DNA from: Halobacillus sp. Nhm2S1
Lineage (GTDB): Bacteria > Bacillota > Bacilli > Bacillales > Halobacillaceae
Direction: 5' to 3'
NCBI RefSeq assembly: GCF_019599545.1
Contig: NZ_JAIEZV010000001.1
Span: 1,178,001-1,242,000, forward strand
DNA length: 64,000 nucleotides
The position numbers and the translations under genes were made by a program. This document shows positions 52,311 through 60,796 of this stretch, in pieces. The notes under the pieces were generated by a model. It saw only the letters and a list, made by a program, of their open reading frames with translations, did no database searches and was not told the origin of the DNA. Position 1 is the stretch's first letter; every line of letters starts with the position of its first letter.

Positions 52311-53126
52311 ATGGAAACATGGTACTTTGTCGATTCAGGTCATTGCACCCCTGCTATGAACATGGCATTGGATGAAGCCTTAATGAATTGGCACCGCAAT
52401 GGAGATATTCCTCCTGTACTCCGTTTTTATGGATGGGAGCCTGCTGGATTATCTGTAGGATATTTTCAAAAAGTCAAAGGAAAGATTGATTTAGAGGGAG
52501 TTCAGAAGCATGGGTATGAACTTGTTCGCCGTCAAACGGGAGGACGAGCTGTCCTACATGACAATGAACTCACATATAGTGTAATTGTGTCAGAAGATCA
52601 CCCCGATATGCCGGACTCTGTGAAAGAAGCCTATCTGGTTCTATCCAAAGGATTGCTTGAAGGGTTCACAAACCTTGGCATTCAAGCCGAATTCGCTGTT
52701 CCTGATGGAAAGTTAGACGTCGCAGGATCCGCTGTATGCTTTGAAGAACCTTCCTGGTATGAACTGATTGTCGAAGGTAAAAAAGCAGCGGGAAGCGCAC
52801 AGACAAGAAAGAAAGGAATTATCCTTCAACATGGATCCATCCCCATTGATGTCGATGATGTTAAATTATTTGATATGTTTATCTATAAAAATGAACGCAT
52901 CAAAGAACGCGCTCGAAAAGCCTTTGGAGACAAAGCTGTAGCCATCAACCAGATTGTCGAACAACCAGTAACCTTTAATGAGACTAAAAGTGCTTTTAAA
53001 GAGGGGTTTGAAAAAGGACTGGGGATTAAGTTAGAGCCTTTCACATTGACAGATGCACAATGGAGCGAAGTCAGAAAGATTGCCGAAAACCGTTATGAGA
53101 CCGACGAGTGGAACTATGCTCGCTAA
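52311..53126 (+). CDS. lipM: Octanoyltransferase LipM
   Basis: 271 aa of the biotin/lipoate ligase fold, closely matching B. subtilis LipM in pattern. Features are MNMALDEAL (about 16-24), VRRQTGGRAVLHDNELTYSV (about 72-91) and nucleophile Cys in GSAVCFEEPSWYEL (about 143), followed by GKKAAGSAQTRKKG. It moves octanoyl from acyl carrier protein to the glycine cleavage H protein, the first step of lipoate synthesis. Start ATG has AAGGA upstream. It is followed by lipA 19 bp downstream; in B. subtilis these two genes are separate. Confidence 0.92.
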   Translation: METWYFVDSGHCTPAMNMALDEALMNWHRNGDIPPVLRFYGWEPAGLSVGYFQKVKGKIDLEGVQKHGYELVRRQTGGRAVLHDNELTYSVIVSEDHPDMPDSVKEAYLVLSKGLLEGFTNLGIQAEFAVPDGKLDVAGSAVCFEEPSWYELIVEGKKAAGSAQTRKKGIILQHGSIPIDVDDVKLFDMFIYKNERIKERARKAFGDKAVAINQIVEQPVTFNETKSAFKEGFEKGLGIKLEPFTLTDAQWSEVRKIAENRYETDEWNYAR

Positions 53127-53145
53127 CGAATAAGGAGTGAACAAA

Positions 53146-54090
53146 TTGGCCAAAGATCAAGAGTACATAAGAAAACCAGAATGGCTGAAAATTAAAATCA
53201 ATACGAACAAATCCTACACAGGCTTGAAAAAGCTGATGCGTGACAAAAAACTCAATACTGTATGTGAAGAAGCTCGTTGTCCAAACATTCACGAATGCTG
53301 GAGTGAAAGAAAAACAGCGACATTCATGATTCTTGGAGATACGTGTACGCGAGGGTGCCGTTTCTGCGCAGTTAAAACAGGTCTCCCTAACGAACTGGAT
53401 TGGGGCGAGCCGGAACGTGTTGCTGATTCTGTGGAAATCATGGGCCTTAAACACGTGGTCGTGACTGCTGTAGCACGTGACGATTTGAATGATGGTGGTG
53501 CAGCCGTCTTCGCCGAAACAGTAAAAGCGATCCGCCGTCGTGTCCCTGGATGTACCGTTGAAATCCTTCCTTCTGATATGAAAGGGGATTATGAAAGCCT
53601 CCACACTCTTATGGGTGGAGAGCCGGATATCTTCAACCATAACATTGAAACGGTAAGGCGCCTGACGAAAAAAGTGCGTGCCCGCGCGATGTACGATCGT
53701 TCTTTGGAATTGTTGAAGCGTGTTAAAGAGATACGTCCGAATACTCCGACTAAATCAAGTATCATGGTCGGCTTAGGTGAAACGAAAGAAGAAATCGTTG
53801 AAGCGATGGACGACCTTCTTGCCCATAACGTGGATATCATGACAATCGGTCAGTATCTACAGCCGACGAAAAAGCATTTGAACGTTGAGCGTTACTATCA
53901 CCCGGATGAATTTGAAGAGTTGAAGAAGATTGCACTCGAAAAAGGATTCAAACACTGCGAAGCAGGTCCTATGGTCCGTTCTTCCTATCACGCGGATGAG
54001 CAGGTGAACGCTACATCTGCCCAGCGCCGGATCAAGTATATGCAAGGATACGAATCCCAAGGAAAAGAACTCGATACAACAAACTTCTAA
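53146..54090 (+). CDS. lipA: Lipoyl synthase
   Basis: 314 aa, a radical-SAM enzyme that inserts two sulfur atoms into protein-bound octanoyl groups. The auxiliary cluster ligands are Cys40, Cys45 and Cys51 ([12 protein letters not shown]). The SAM cluster ligands are Cys67, Cys71 and Cys74 (CTRGCRFC). The C-terminal RSSYHADEQ holds the conserved serine. Start TTG at 53146 (reads [12 protein letters not shown]) fits the B. subtilis N-terminus and has AAGGAG 8 bp upstream; an upstream GTG lies inside that site. Second gene of the lipM-lipA operon; serves OdhB and other lipoylated proteins. Confidence 0.95.
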   Translation: MAKDQEYIRKPEWLKIKINTNKSYTGLKKLMRDKKLNTVCEEARCPNIHECWSERKTATFMILGDTCTRGCRFCAVKTGLPNELDWGEPERVADSVEIMGLKHVVVTAVARDDLNDGGAAVFAETVKAIRRRVPGCTVEILPSDMKGDYESLHTLMGGEPDIFNHNIETVRRLTKKVRARAMYDRSLELLKRVKEIRPNTPTKSSIMVGLGETKEEIVEAMDDLLAHNVDIMTIGQYLQPTKKHLNVERYYHPDEFEELKKIALEKGFKHCEAGPMVRSSYHADEQVNATSAQRRIKYMQGYESQGKELDTTNF

Positions 54091-54096
54091 AAAATG

Positions 54097-54124
54097 GCCC
54101 CTCATGAAATCAATCATGAGGGGC
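54097..54124. terminator. Bidirectional terminator after lipA
   Basis: GCCCCTCATGA pairs perfectly with TCATGAGGGGC around a 6-nt loop, with T-rich sequence on both strands. Confidence 0.88.
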
Positions 54125-54131
54125 GTTTATT

Positions 54132-54386
54132 TTACCATGGTCCTCCGTAATAAGGAGGTCGGTTATATCCATATCCTGGTCCACCGTATCCGGGTCCTCC
54201 ACCGTAGTAAGGTGGTGGCGGAGGCGGGGGTCCAAATCCTCCATAAAAACCTGGCGCAAGAGCTCCACCCAGGAAACCACCGAGCAGTCCGCCAGCAAAA
54301 GGCCCTAAAAAGAAGAAACGTTCATCTTCATCGCGGAAATCCTCTTCAATTTGGTACGGATTGTAATAATATTGGTAATGGTTCAT
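54132..54386 (-). CDS. Gly/Tyr/Pro-rich protein, spore-coat-like
   Basis: 84 aa. An acidic Tyr-rich N-terminus (about 1-25; NHYQYYYNPYQ) is followed by a hydrophobic Gly-rich segment (about 28-45; GPFAGGLLGGFLGGALAPG) and a tail of Pro/Gly/Tyr repeats including a run of seven prolines. This composition is common in Bacillus spore-coat or surface proteins; no specific family is assigned. A ribosome-binding site GGAG precedes the ATG. Confidence 0.75.
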   Translation of the reverse strand: MNHYQYYYNPYQIEEDFRDEDERFFFLGPFAGGLLGGFLGGALAPGFYGGFGPPPPPPPYYGGGPGYGGPGYGYNRPPYYGGPW

Positions 54387-54502
54387 TCATGCTCCTCCAA
54401 TCCATCCTTGGTTATTCACCTACCCTTCACTCTATGTAAACGCCCGCCCTGACGTATAGGCAAGTGTCATCAAGCAAAGGATAATTTTAACTGGACAAAC
54501 AA

Positions 54503-54531
54503 TTCACATCCCCCGATAATTAGGGTATAAT
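54503..54531 (+). promoter_or_regulatory. Sigma-A promoter of the 31-aa peptide gene
   Basis: TTCACA at 54503-54508, 17-bp spacer, TATAAT at 54526-54531. Confidence 0.65.
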
Positions 54532-54574
54532 ATAATTAATCATGCTTGTCTGGCTACATAAAGGAGGATCACTC

Positions 54575-54670
54575 ATGAATCTTACATTGATTATTCTTGT
54601 CTGTGTCGCATATCTTACCGCTATTTTTAGTGCCGGATATGATACAAAACCAGGTACGCCAAAAAAATAA
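54575..54670 (+). CDS. 31-aa single-helix membrane peptide
   Basis: ATG at 54575 behind AAAGGAGGATCACTC encodes MNLTLIILVCVAYLTAIFSA followed by GYDTKPGTPKK. It has one membrane helix (about 3-20) and a short basic tail. It has its own promoter and terminator, so a complete small transcription unit. No homologue recalled with certainty. Confidence 0.75.
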   Translation: MNLTLIILVCVAYLTAIFSAGYDTKPGTPKK

Positions 54671-54676
54671 GCCCTT

Positions 54677-54703
54677 AAAACGCATCCAATATGGATGCGT
54701 TTT
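54677..54703 (+). terminator. Terminator of the 31-aa peptide gene
   Basis: AAAACGCATCC pairs with GGATGCGTTTT around a 5-nt loop, followed by TTT. Confidence 0.9.
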
Positions 54704-54816
54704 TTTGTGTCTGTTTTGCAGGGGTTGGCTTTTTAACGTACCAGGTACACAAAACGGCAGGATTGGTGTCATATTTGTTGTTCAAAGACTCACATTAGAG
54801 CTGAACACACAAAAAA

Positions 54817-54836
54817 GACGACCACGATCGGCCGCC
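54817..54836 (-). terminator. Terminator of trmL
   Basis: On the minus strand GGCGGCC pairs with GGTCGTC (two G-T pairs) around GATCGT, followed by TTTTTT. Confidence 0.68.
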
Positions 54837-54844
54837 TTTCCGCT

Positions 54845-55321
54845 TCATTTGATTAAATTCGGGTGACCTTGTTGTCTCAGAGCTTCAAAAAGAATGATAG
54901 AAGCAGTATTAGACAAGTTCAATGATCTCACCTGGTCAGTCATGGGTATTCTCAAACAACGGTTCTCTAACCCTTCCAACAAATCTTTTGGGATCCCGTC
55001 ACTTTCACGTCCGAAAACGAACAGCAAATCCTTCTCCACATTACTGAAGTCAAAATCCACATAAGATTTCGTACCGAAATTCTCAATATAGTAAAATTCC
55101 CCTTCAGGAAATGCGTCATAAAGTTCTTGGATGGAATCATAATAATTCACATTGACCTTATGCCAATAATCCAACCCTGCACGGCGGACCATTTTGTCGT
55201 CAGTCGAGAAACCGAGGGGACGAATCAGGTGCAGTTCTGAATTTGTAGCAAGACATGTACGGGCGATATTGCCCGTATTTGCCGGAATTTCCGGTTGAAA
55301 GAGTACAATATGGTTAGGCAT
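54845..55321 (-). CDS. trmL: tRNA (cytidine/uridine-34-2'-O)-methyltransferase TrmL
   Basis: 158 aa of the SPOUT/TrmH fold. The three motifs are IPANTGNIARTC (about 13-24), FVFGRESDGIP in the middle and RIPMTDQVRSLNLSNTASI near the C-terminus, which form the knotted SAM site. It methylates the wobble base of tRNA-Leu. ATG at 55321 is chosen because GAGGTG lies 6 bp upstream; an upstream GTG is inside that site. In B. subtilis it is cspR, next to yhbB as here. Confidence 0.92.
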   Translation of the reverse strand: MPNHIVLFQPEIPANTGNIARTCLATNSELHLIRPLGFSTDDKMVRRAGLDYWHKVNVNYYDSIQELYDAFPEGEFYYIENFGTKSYVDFDFSNVEKDLLFVFGRESDGIPKDLLEGLENRCLRIPMTDQVRSLNLSNTASIILFEALRQQGHPNLIK

Positions 55322-55372
55322 ACGTTTCACCTCAGTCTAATCTTAGTCAACTAGACTATTATATCATACTCT

Positions 55373-56242
55373 TCATCCGTCGATTTTATAAAATTTGTAC
55401 TGAATATCAGGGGTGTAGGCTGTAGAGTCTTCATACGCCCAATAGCGGTGCCGGCTGTTGGATGTGTGAGCATTCACAAGCGGCATGCCATTGGCGTCTT
55501 TTTTGACGACGAAGGTGTTGTGATCAAATCTTCCATCTCCCTGAAAGTCATAGCAGATGACATCACCTGGTGAAAGTTGATCGGCAGAAGAAACCTCTGT
55601 TGCTGTGAGCCCTTTTCTCGCTCCTCCCAAATACCACCGGAGTGCATGCGCAACCGTCCAGCTATAGCTCCAATTTCCACTTCCATACCACCAGCCTCTT
55701 GTACGGTTCGGTGCTCCCCATGGTGTCGCTCCACCTGCTCGTATACACTGGGACACATAATTCGTACAATCCACATCAAAACTTCTGTAGGCTGGATTGT
55801 AACTGTCCCACCAACGGTCAGCATAGCGCACAGCTTCTCTGCGGTTGTAATTGGTTCGTGAAAGTACTCGATCTTGATCCGCCGTGAAATCCATAGGTAA
55901 TGGCTTGGAAATCTGATTTTCTTCAAACCTCTCTGTCATCACTTTGTGCTCCAACAACTCTTCTCCCATGAACCGTGCATCGCCATGATAATGACCCTCT
56001 TCTAAGAAATCATATCGTCCTGACTTGATAAGAAGTGATAAAGTTAAAAGATACTGAATGTGCGTTTGATTTTCATATGCGACGCGGTGATAAGGATGTA
56101 TGTTAAACGTCAGGCGCTGCAGGCGTTGTCCGCGTTCCTCTATACCATTTACTTTTTTTCTTAACCAGTGATGGTCTTCCTGTTCGAACAGACGATCCAT
56201 GATTCTTTCCCAGTACACTTGCAGTTGATATGTATGGCTCAT
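55373..56242 (-). CDS. yhbB: Amidase-domain protein, YhbB family
   Basis: 289 aa. A helical N-terminal region (about 1-130) precedes an amidase-6-type (papain/NlpC-like) domain with a conserved Cys in VDCTNYVSQCIRAGG (about 155-169) and His in DGRFDHNTFVV near 243. There is no signal peptide, so it is probably cytoplasmic or delivered to the spore during development. Function is not established, though the fold suggests cell-wall peptide cleavage. It lies between trmL and ogt; trmL, yhbB and queG are also neighbours in B. subtilis. Confidence 0.82.
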   Translation of the reverse strand: MSHTYQLQVYWERIMDRLFEQEDHHWLRKKVNGIEERGQRLQRLTFNIHPYHRVAYENQTHIQYLLTLSLLIKSGRYDFLEEGHYHGDARFMGEELLEHKVMTERFEENQISKPLPMDFTADQDRVLSRTNYNRREAVRYADRWWDSYNPAYRSFDVDCTNYVSQCIRAGGATPWGAPNRTRGWWYGSGNWSYSWTVAHALRWYLGGARKGLTATEVSSADQLSPGDVICYDFQGDGRFDHNTFVVKKDANGMPLVNAHTSNSRHRYWAYEDSTAYTPDIQYKFYKIDG

Positions 56243-56298
56243 GCCGCTCCCCTCCTTTTACATCTTATGAAAAGCAAAGAAGGACATGAACATCAAAA

Positions 56299-56328
56299 AA
56301 GCAGCCTCCATTTAATAGGAGCCTGCTT
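56299..56328 (-). terminator. Terminator of ogt
   Basis: AAGCAGCCTCC pairs with GGAGCCTGCTT with one mismatch around an 8-nt loop, followed by TTTTTG on the minus strand. Confidence 0.72.
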
Positions 56329-56875
56329 ATTGGTTTTGTTTAATCGTTTGATGCTCTTTTTCAAATTCCAATAGTTTCTGCTTTTTATCTAAACCGCCGG
56401 CATAACCGACTAACTTGCCGTTACTTCCAATAATCCTATGACAAGGGACAATGATGGAAAAGGGGTTTTGGTTCACCGCTCCTCCTACTGCTCGGATTGC
56501 TTTTGGAGCATGCATGGAAGAGGCGATATCCTTGTATGATCTGGTTTCCCCGTAAGGGACATGATGGAGAAGCGTCCTCCATACTTGTCGTTGAAAATCA
56601 GTGCCGTAGCAGTTCAAAGGCACATGAAATTCGTTGCGATGTCCTTCAAAGTAATCGGAAAGTTCTTGTTTCGTTTGGGCTACATATTTGTGTTCGGGGT
56701 CATACACCAGTTCGCCTTTGAGGAAATGCTTCTTTTTCCAAGATTGATAGGTAGCGAGCCGGTCTTCGTAATGGCCGAAGTCAATTCGGCATACACCTTC
56801 ATCGTTCGCTAGTACAGTCATTGGGCCCAAAGGAGTTTCAAAAGTGTCATAGTATAGGAACAATTGATGGTTCAT
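56327..56875 (-). CDS. ogt: Methylated-DNA--protein-cysteine methyltransferase
   Basis: 182 aa. N-terminal RNase H-like domain (about 1-90) and C-terminal active domain with Cys145 in IIVPCHRIIG; the helix-turn-helix contains VPYGETRSYKDIA and AIRAVGGAVNQNP. It repairs O6-alkylguanine by suicide transfer to the Cys. ATG at 56875 is preceded by AAGAAGGGG; an earlier TTG two codons upstream is inside or close to that site. Between yhbB and queG. Confidence 0.94.
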   Translation of the reverse strand: MNHQLFLYYDTFETPLGPMTVLANDEGVCRIDFGHYEDRLATYQSWKKKHFLKGELVYDPEHKYVAQTKQELSDYFEGHRNEFHVPLNCYGTDFQRQVWRTLLHHVPYGETRSYKDIASSMHAPKAIRAVGGAVNQNPFSIIVPCHRIIGSNGKLVGYAGGLDKKQKLLEFEKEHQTIKQNQ

Positions 56876-56947
56876 ATTCAACCCCTTCTTCTTTAACAGT
56901 TTTTTCTATTATACAAGAGCTTTCTTAGATTGAAAAGGTACATATGG

Positions 56948-58081
56948 TTACTGTTCTTGAAATTGGACGCCCTTTTCCATTTCATAAAGCACCTGTTCAT
57001 CCTCTTCTTTTCCCATCGCTTGTTCGATGGCTGCAAAACATTCCGGTTTGCCAATTTTCCCGAGGCCCCAGGCAGCTGTTCCACGAATGACAGGGCGTGG
57101 GTCTTCCTTCATTAAACGAGTCAACTCATCGATCGCCGTCTCGTCACGATAATGTGCAAGAGCGAGAATGGCGTTTCTTTGAATCGGTTTCTTTCCACGC
57201 CATGAACCTGAAATAAAACCGAACTTCTCTTTGAATTGACGGTTTGAAATGGATAGTAATGGAGTCAACTTTGGTTTGACGATTTCCGGATCTGGTTCAA
57301 ACTCTTCATGATTATGAAAATCTTTCTTCCGGTTTTTGGGGCAAACGGTCTGGCACGTATCACAGCCATATAATCGGTTTCCGATTTTCGTGCGGAATTC
57401 ATCCGGAAGGAAACCTTTCGTCTGAGTTAAAAAGGCAATGCATCGATTAGCATTCAATTGACCTCCTTGGACGAGTGCATCTGTCGGGCACGCATCCACG
57501 CAGATGTTACAGTCTCCGCAACTGTCATCGACCGGTTCATCCGGGGCAAAGGGAATGTTCGTGACCAGCTCTCCAAGATATACATATGAACCGAATTCAG
57601 GAGTGATCACGGCACAATTTTTCCCACTAAAACCGATGCCTGCACGTTCAGCTACTGCGCGGTCTGAAAGCTCTCCCGTGTCGACCATGGACTTCAATTC
57701 CACCTCTGGGAATTTTTCACGTATAAAGGCTCCCAAACGATGGAGGCGATCACGAAGAACATCATGATAATCCTGTCCCCAGGAAGCCCGGCAGAACAGC
57801 CCGCGGCGCTCGCCTTTTTTACTTTTAGGAGCATCATGCATTTTTGAAGGATAAGCCAGGGCGATGGAGATAATGGATTGAGCACCGGGAAGCAGTCGAC
57901 CGGGCTCCGTCCTCTCTTGAACAGACCCTTTTTCAAAGCCAGACTGATAACCAAGTTCCTGCTGACGTTTCAGTCGTGCTTTCAACTCACCAAAAACATC
58001 GGCAGAAGCAAACCCGATTTTATCAATTCCAATCTCTTTACTATATGCAATGACTTCCTCTTTGAATTGATGAAAATCCAC
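56948..58081 (-). CDS. queG: Epoxyqueuosine reductase QueG
   Basis: 377 aa. The N-terminal cobalamin-binding part is followed by two 4Fe-4S clusters (CGDCNICVDACP and CDTCQTVCP, about 180-245) and a C-terminal HEAT-like repeat region (about 310-370) that binds tRNA. It reduces epoxyqueuosine to queuosine in tRNA. Start is GTG at 58081 behind GGAGGTGCGTCAGG. B. subtilis yhbA is the counterpart. Confidence 0.94.
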   Translation of the reverse strand: MDFHQFKEEVIAYSKEIGIDKIGFASADVFGELKARLKRQQELGYQSGFEKGSVQERTEPGRLLPGAQSIISIALAYPSKMHDAPKSKKGERRGLFCRASWGQDYHDVLRDRLHRLGAFIREKFPEVELKSMVDTGELSDRAVAERAGIGFSGKNCAVITPEFGSYVYLGELVTNIPFAPDEPVDDSCGDCNICVDACPTDALVQGGQLNANRCIAFLTQTKGFLPDEFRTKIGNRLYGCDTCQTVCPKNRKKDFHNHEEFEPDPEIVKPKLTPLLSISNRQFKEKFGFISGSWRGKKPIQRNAILALAHYRDETAIDELTRLMKEDPRPVIRGTAAWGLGKIGKPECFAAIEQAMGKEEDEQVLYEMEKGVQFQEQ

Positions 58082-58098
58082 CCTGACGCACCTCCTTT

Positions 58099-59811
58099 CT
58101 ATCTTAAATCTTTCACTTTCGCTGTCCGGATCCGGTTCAGCGTAGCTGCAATCTCAAAACGTCTCGGTCTAGCCAGCTCGCCTGGGTGCTGATCTTTGAA
58201 TGGGGCAAAGGAAGCGAGCCCTTCTTGATCCAACTGATGTTCAATCGTATCAAGTAGTTCATGTAGAGAATTTCCATGCTTCAGCACGCTTTTTTTATCT
58301 AAATGAAGCAGGATATCAGCAATCATCCTTGTCTGAGACGCATCTACAAGCTGTTCCACGTGATCGAGTGCGATCTCTTCAGGCCCCATTAAAATTTTAT
58401 GCATACCTTTGGCCTGGACCTTTTCTTTCTTTCCTTTACGAGTTTGTAAGCTTTGAGGTAAGAAGGAACGTTTCGGTACAGCTCCAAAGGCATCATCATC
58501 CGATTCCATGCGGCCATTTGGGTACTTACTTGCGATTTGTTTCGCTTTTTCTGTAACATTATGAGGAATATACTGATCCATCATGATGACATCATCAGCA
58601 ACTTGGAAGTAATCCCCGGAACCACCCATAACCAGAATTGTAGAAACTTCCAATTCATCGCGCATCTGTTTAATTTTATCGATGAACGGGGTGATTGGTT
58701 CTTTCTCTTTCACAACAAGCTCCTGCATGCGCTCATCCCTGATCATGAAGTTTGTGGCACTCGTATCTTCATCAATCAGAAGGCTCGATGCCCCTGCTTC
58801 TAAAGCTTCCACTACGTTCGCGGCTTGTGAGGTACTGCCACTGGCATTTTCCGTTGAAAATCTTGTCGTATCTGTTCCATGGGGAAGGTTTTTAATAAAT
58901 GGAGAAATGTCCACCGTCGATACTTGACGTCCATCTTCCGCTCTTACTTTTACCGCAGAAGGATCGGTCAGCACATATTCACGCCCATCCCCTTCTACAT
59001 GAGGATACACGCCACGCTCCATCGCGTTCAACAGGGTACTTTTACCATGATAACCACCACCAACGATTAAAACAATTCCACGCTTCAATGCCATTCCTGT
59101 AATGGGCTCTTCTCTGTGAGGAAGGTCAATCGCTACACGGTTTCTCTCAGGGCTTTCAAAAGATACAGCCTCCCGCATCGGTCTCTGGCTGATGCCGCTC
59201 TCTCTCGGAAGAATGGAACCATCAGCCACAAATGAGATCCAATCATTTTTCTTCATTTCAGCAAGGATTGTTTCATGTTGATCAGCGAGTTGGCAAACCG
59301 ATTCAATTTCCTTATCTTTTATAGCAAAAACAGACTGGTTCATGATTTCCGGAAGAATGGAAAAGAAAAGCTTTTCGGCTTGTTTCCCATTGATCCGCCT
59401 ACCATTGGCCGGCAGACCCACCGTTAGACAAACCGTCACATCCTCGGTATTTAAAGAAACCGACGTCCGTTCTAAAATCTCCTGACCCGGTTGATCGATC
59501 GCAATCATACCACTTTTCCCGGAACCTTTCACACTGGTTTGAGTCTTATTAATGGTTTTCGCAACTGCTCTCGTAATCCTGTCCTCTGCATAGTATTTCC
59601 TGCGAGCATCTTTTTTCCACTCAAGAGAAATTTTCCTTTCAGAATTCGGAATACGGATGCGGATTTTAGAAGGAGCTGCAAAAGGGTCTCCTTGAACATA
59701 GTCAATCATCAAATCATATCTCTGGAATGAATACATTCCTTGAATTTGTTTATAAGCCTTGTAGCTTTTACCATCGATTTGTTTCAAATGCTGCTGTAAT
59801 TTTTTCATCAT
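58099..59811 (-). CDS. Predicted ABC-class P-loop ATPase (COG3044-type)
   Basis: 570 aa. Long N-terminal region (about 1-225), then Walker A GGGYHGKSTLL (about 245-255), a later TSQAANVVEALEAGASSLLIDEDTSATNFMIRD (Walker B with Asp-Glu-Asp) and MGGSGDYF. The C-terminal extension is basic. It has no membrane helices, so is not a transporter. Function unknown; proteins of this group are widespread in Firmicutes. Start: ATG-ATG at 59811/59808 behind GGGAGGAATCC. 17 bp upstream of queG in the same direction. Confidence 0.85.
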   Translation of the reverse strand: MMKKLQQHLKQIDGKSYKAYKQIQGMYSFQRYDLMIDYVQGDPFAAPSKIRIRIPNSERKISLEWKKDARRKYYAEDRITRAVAKTINKTQTSVKGSGKSGMIAIDQPGQEILERTSVSLNTEDVTVCLTVGLPANGRRINGKQAEKLFFSILPEIMNQSVFAIKDKEIESVCQLADQHETILAEMKKNDWISFVADGSILPRESGISQRPMREAVSFESPERNRVAIDLPHREEPITGMALKRGIVLIVGGGYHGKSTLLNAMERGVYPHVEGDGREYVLTDPSAVKVRAEDGRQVSTVDISPFIKNLPHGTDTTRFSTENASGSTSQAANVVEALEAGASSLLIDEDTSATNFMIRDERMQELVVKEKEPITPFIDKIKQMRDELEVSTILVMGGSGDYFQVADDVIMMDQYIPHNVTEKAKQIASKYPNGRMESDDDAFGAVPKRSFLPQSLQTRKGKKEKVQAKGMHKILMGPEEIALDHVEQLVDASQTRMIADILLHLDKKSVLKHGNSLHELLDTIEHQLDQEGLASFAPFKDQHPGELARPRRFEIAATLNRIRTAKVKDLR

Positions 59812-59871
59812 GGATTCCTCCCTTGAACGAATAGGTCTATTATAGGGTTTATCCAAATTTCATCAATAAAA

Positions 59872-59911
59872 AACGCAATGCTTCGTTACCCATTTAACGA
59901 AACACTGCGTT
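59872..59911 (-). terminator. Terminator downstream of tRNA-Gly
   Basis: On the minus strand AACGCAGTG/TTTCGTTA and TAACGAA/GCATTGCGTT pair across a 6-nt loop, followed by TTTTTT. Confidence 0.78.
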
Positions 59912-59939
59912 GGTTCACATAAGTATAAAATAATAGCAT

Positions 59940-60013
59940 TGGAGCGGGTGAAGGGAATCGAACCCTCGTCATCAGCTTGGAAGGCTGAGGTTTTACCATT
60001 AAACTACACCCGC
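59940..60013 (-). tRNA. tRNA-Gly (UCC anticodon)
   Basis: 74 nt including CCA. Acceptor stem GCGGGTG (5') pairs with CACCCGC (3'); the anticodon loop CTTCCAA gives anticodon TCC; the T loop GGTTCGATTCC is present. Discriminator T is followed by encoded CCA. It reads on the minus strand, upstream of a terminator, with no neighbour tRNAs. Confidence 0.95.
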
Positions 60014-60408
60014 GTAAATTAAAATCATTAATCTTCATTTGATGAGGTTCAACACTCATTCTAGTTGTTCGGACAACTCTTATCGTTTACATTTGTAATC
60101 ATAACATTCGAAATCTAGCGACGCAACATGAAATTTACGTTTTTTTGTCGAAAATTAACTTCACCTTAATTTTAACAGTTTAATATATATGTTTTCATAT
60201 AGTATTCCAATTAAAGGCTGTCCCTAAACCCTCTTTCGTTCATCCCGGTAATGTTCCTAATCGGTAAAGCTTTGGGATGTGGATGGAGTCGGAGAGGAAA
60301 GACTCGCTTTCCCCACACTCTCCACCAAGACAGAAGCTTGCAAATACAATTTCCAGAAAAGCTATGATTCATAACCCGACAGAAACCGCAGCAACGAATT
60401 TTTGTGTT
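60014..60408. other. Intergenic region upstream of tRNA-Gly
   Basis: About 395 bp without a gene. It holds a perfect TTGTCGAA at 60145-60152 (possible chance Spo0A box) and a decayed repeat unit at 60264-60322. No clear tRNA promoter was identified. Confidence 0.4.
60264..60322. repeat. Interspersed repeat remnant VI
   Basis: On the minus strand GGAAAGCGAGTCTTTCCTCT, then CCGACTCCATCCAC, aligns with GGAAAGCGAGCTATTCCCCT, then CCGCCCCATCCAC, of element II. The ends are lost. Confidence 0.45.
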
Positions 60409-60519
60409 TCAACTTTTCTTAGACTGATACACATAAATCACGGAAAACACTAGAAAAGCGATGAGGTGGATAGAGTCGATGAACAATTTGAAGAGATCAA
60501 CTAACGTAGTGGAATCCAT
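60409..60519 (-). CDS. 36-aa single-helix membrane peptide
   Basis: ATG at 60519 preceded by GGGGGTGAAACCT encodes MDSTTLVDLFKLFIDSIHLI, then AFLVFSVIYVYQSKKS. It has an amphipathic start, one membrane helix (about 14-31) and a basic end. The ribosome-binding site is strong and in the right place. Function unknown. Confidence 0.6.
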   Translation of the reverse strand: MDSTTLVDLFKLFIDSIHLIAFLVFSVIYVYQSKKS

Positions 60520-60740
60520 AGGTTTCACCCCCAACAAGCATTTTAGCTGTGGTTCTGCTAAACATGTTGCTGTAGACAATAGAGCAGTTTGAGTGAGTGG
60601 ACTAGTTTTTAATAGATAGTGAGAAGAAGCTTTCCCTTATGGTCCCTCGTAATCTCATTTTTATACGAAGCAGACATCAACATTTTAAAATAAGGAAATA
60701 CTACTAAATGCCACCCATCCTTATCCTTTTTATCAACGTA
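60520..60740. other. Intergenic region with no recognised feature
   Basis: About 220 bp of low-GC sequence between the 36-aa peptide gene and the 60797 terminator. No promoter or further ORF is convincing. Confidence 0.4.
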
Positions 60741-60742
60741 AA

Positions 60743-60773
60743 AAGAAACCGAGATGGCGCACCTCGGTTTCTT
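60743..60773 (-). terminator. Terminator of the 150-aa protein gene
   Basis: AAGAAACCGAG pairs perfectly with CTCGGTTTCTT around a 9-nt loop, followed by TTTACG on the minus strand. Confidence 0.85.
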
Positions 60774-60796
60774 GCATATCCAAATCTATTTTCCTT

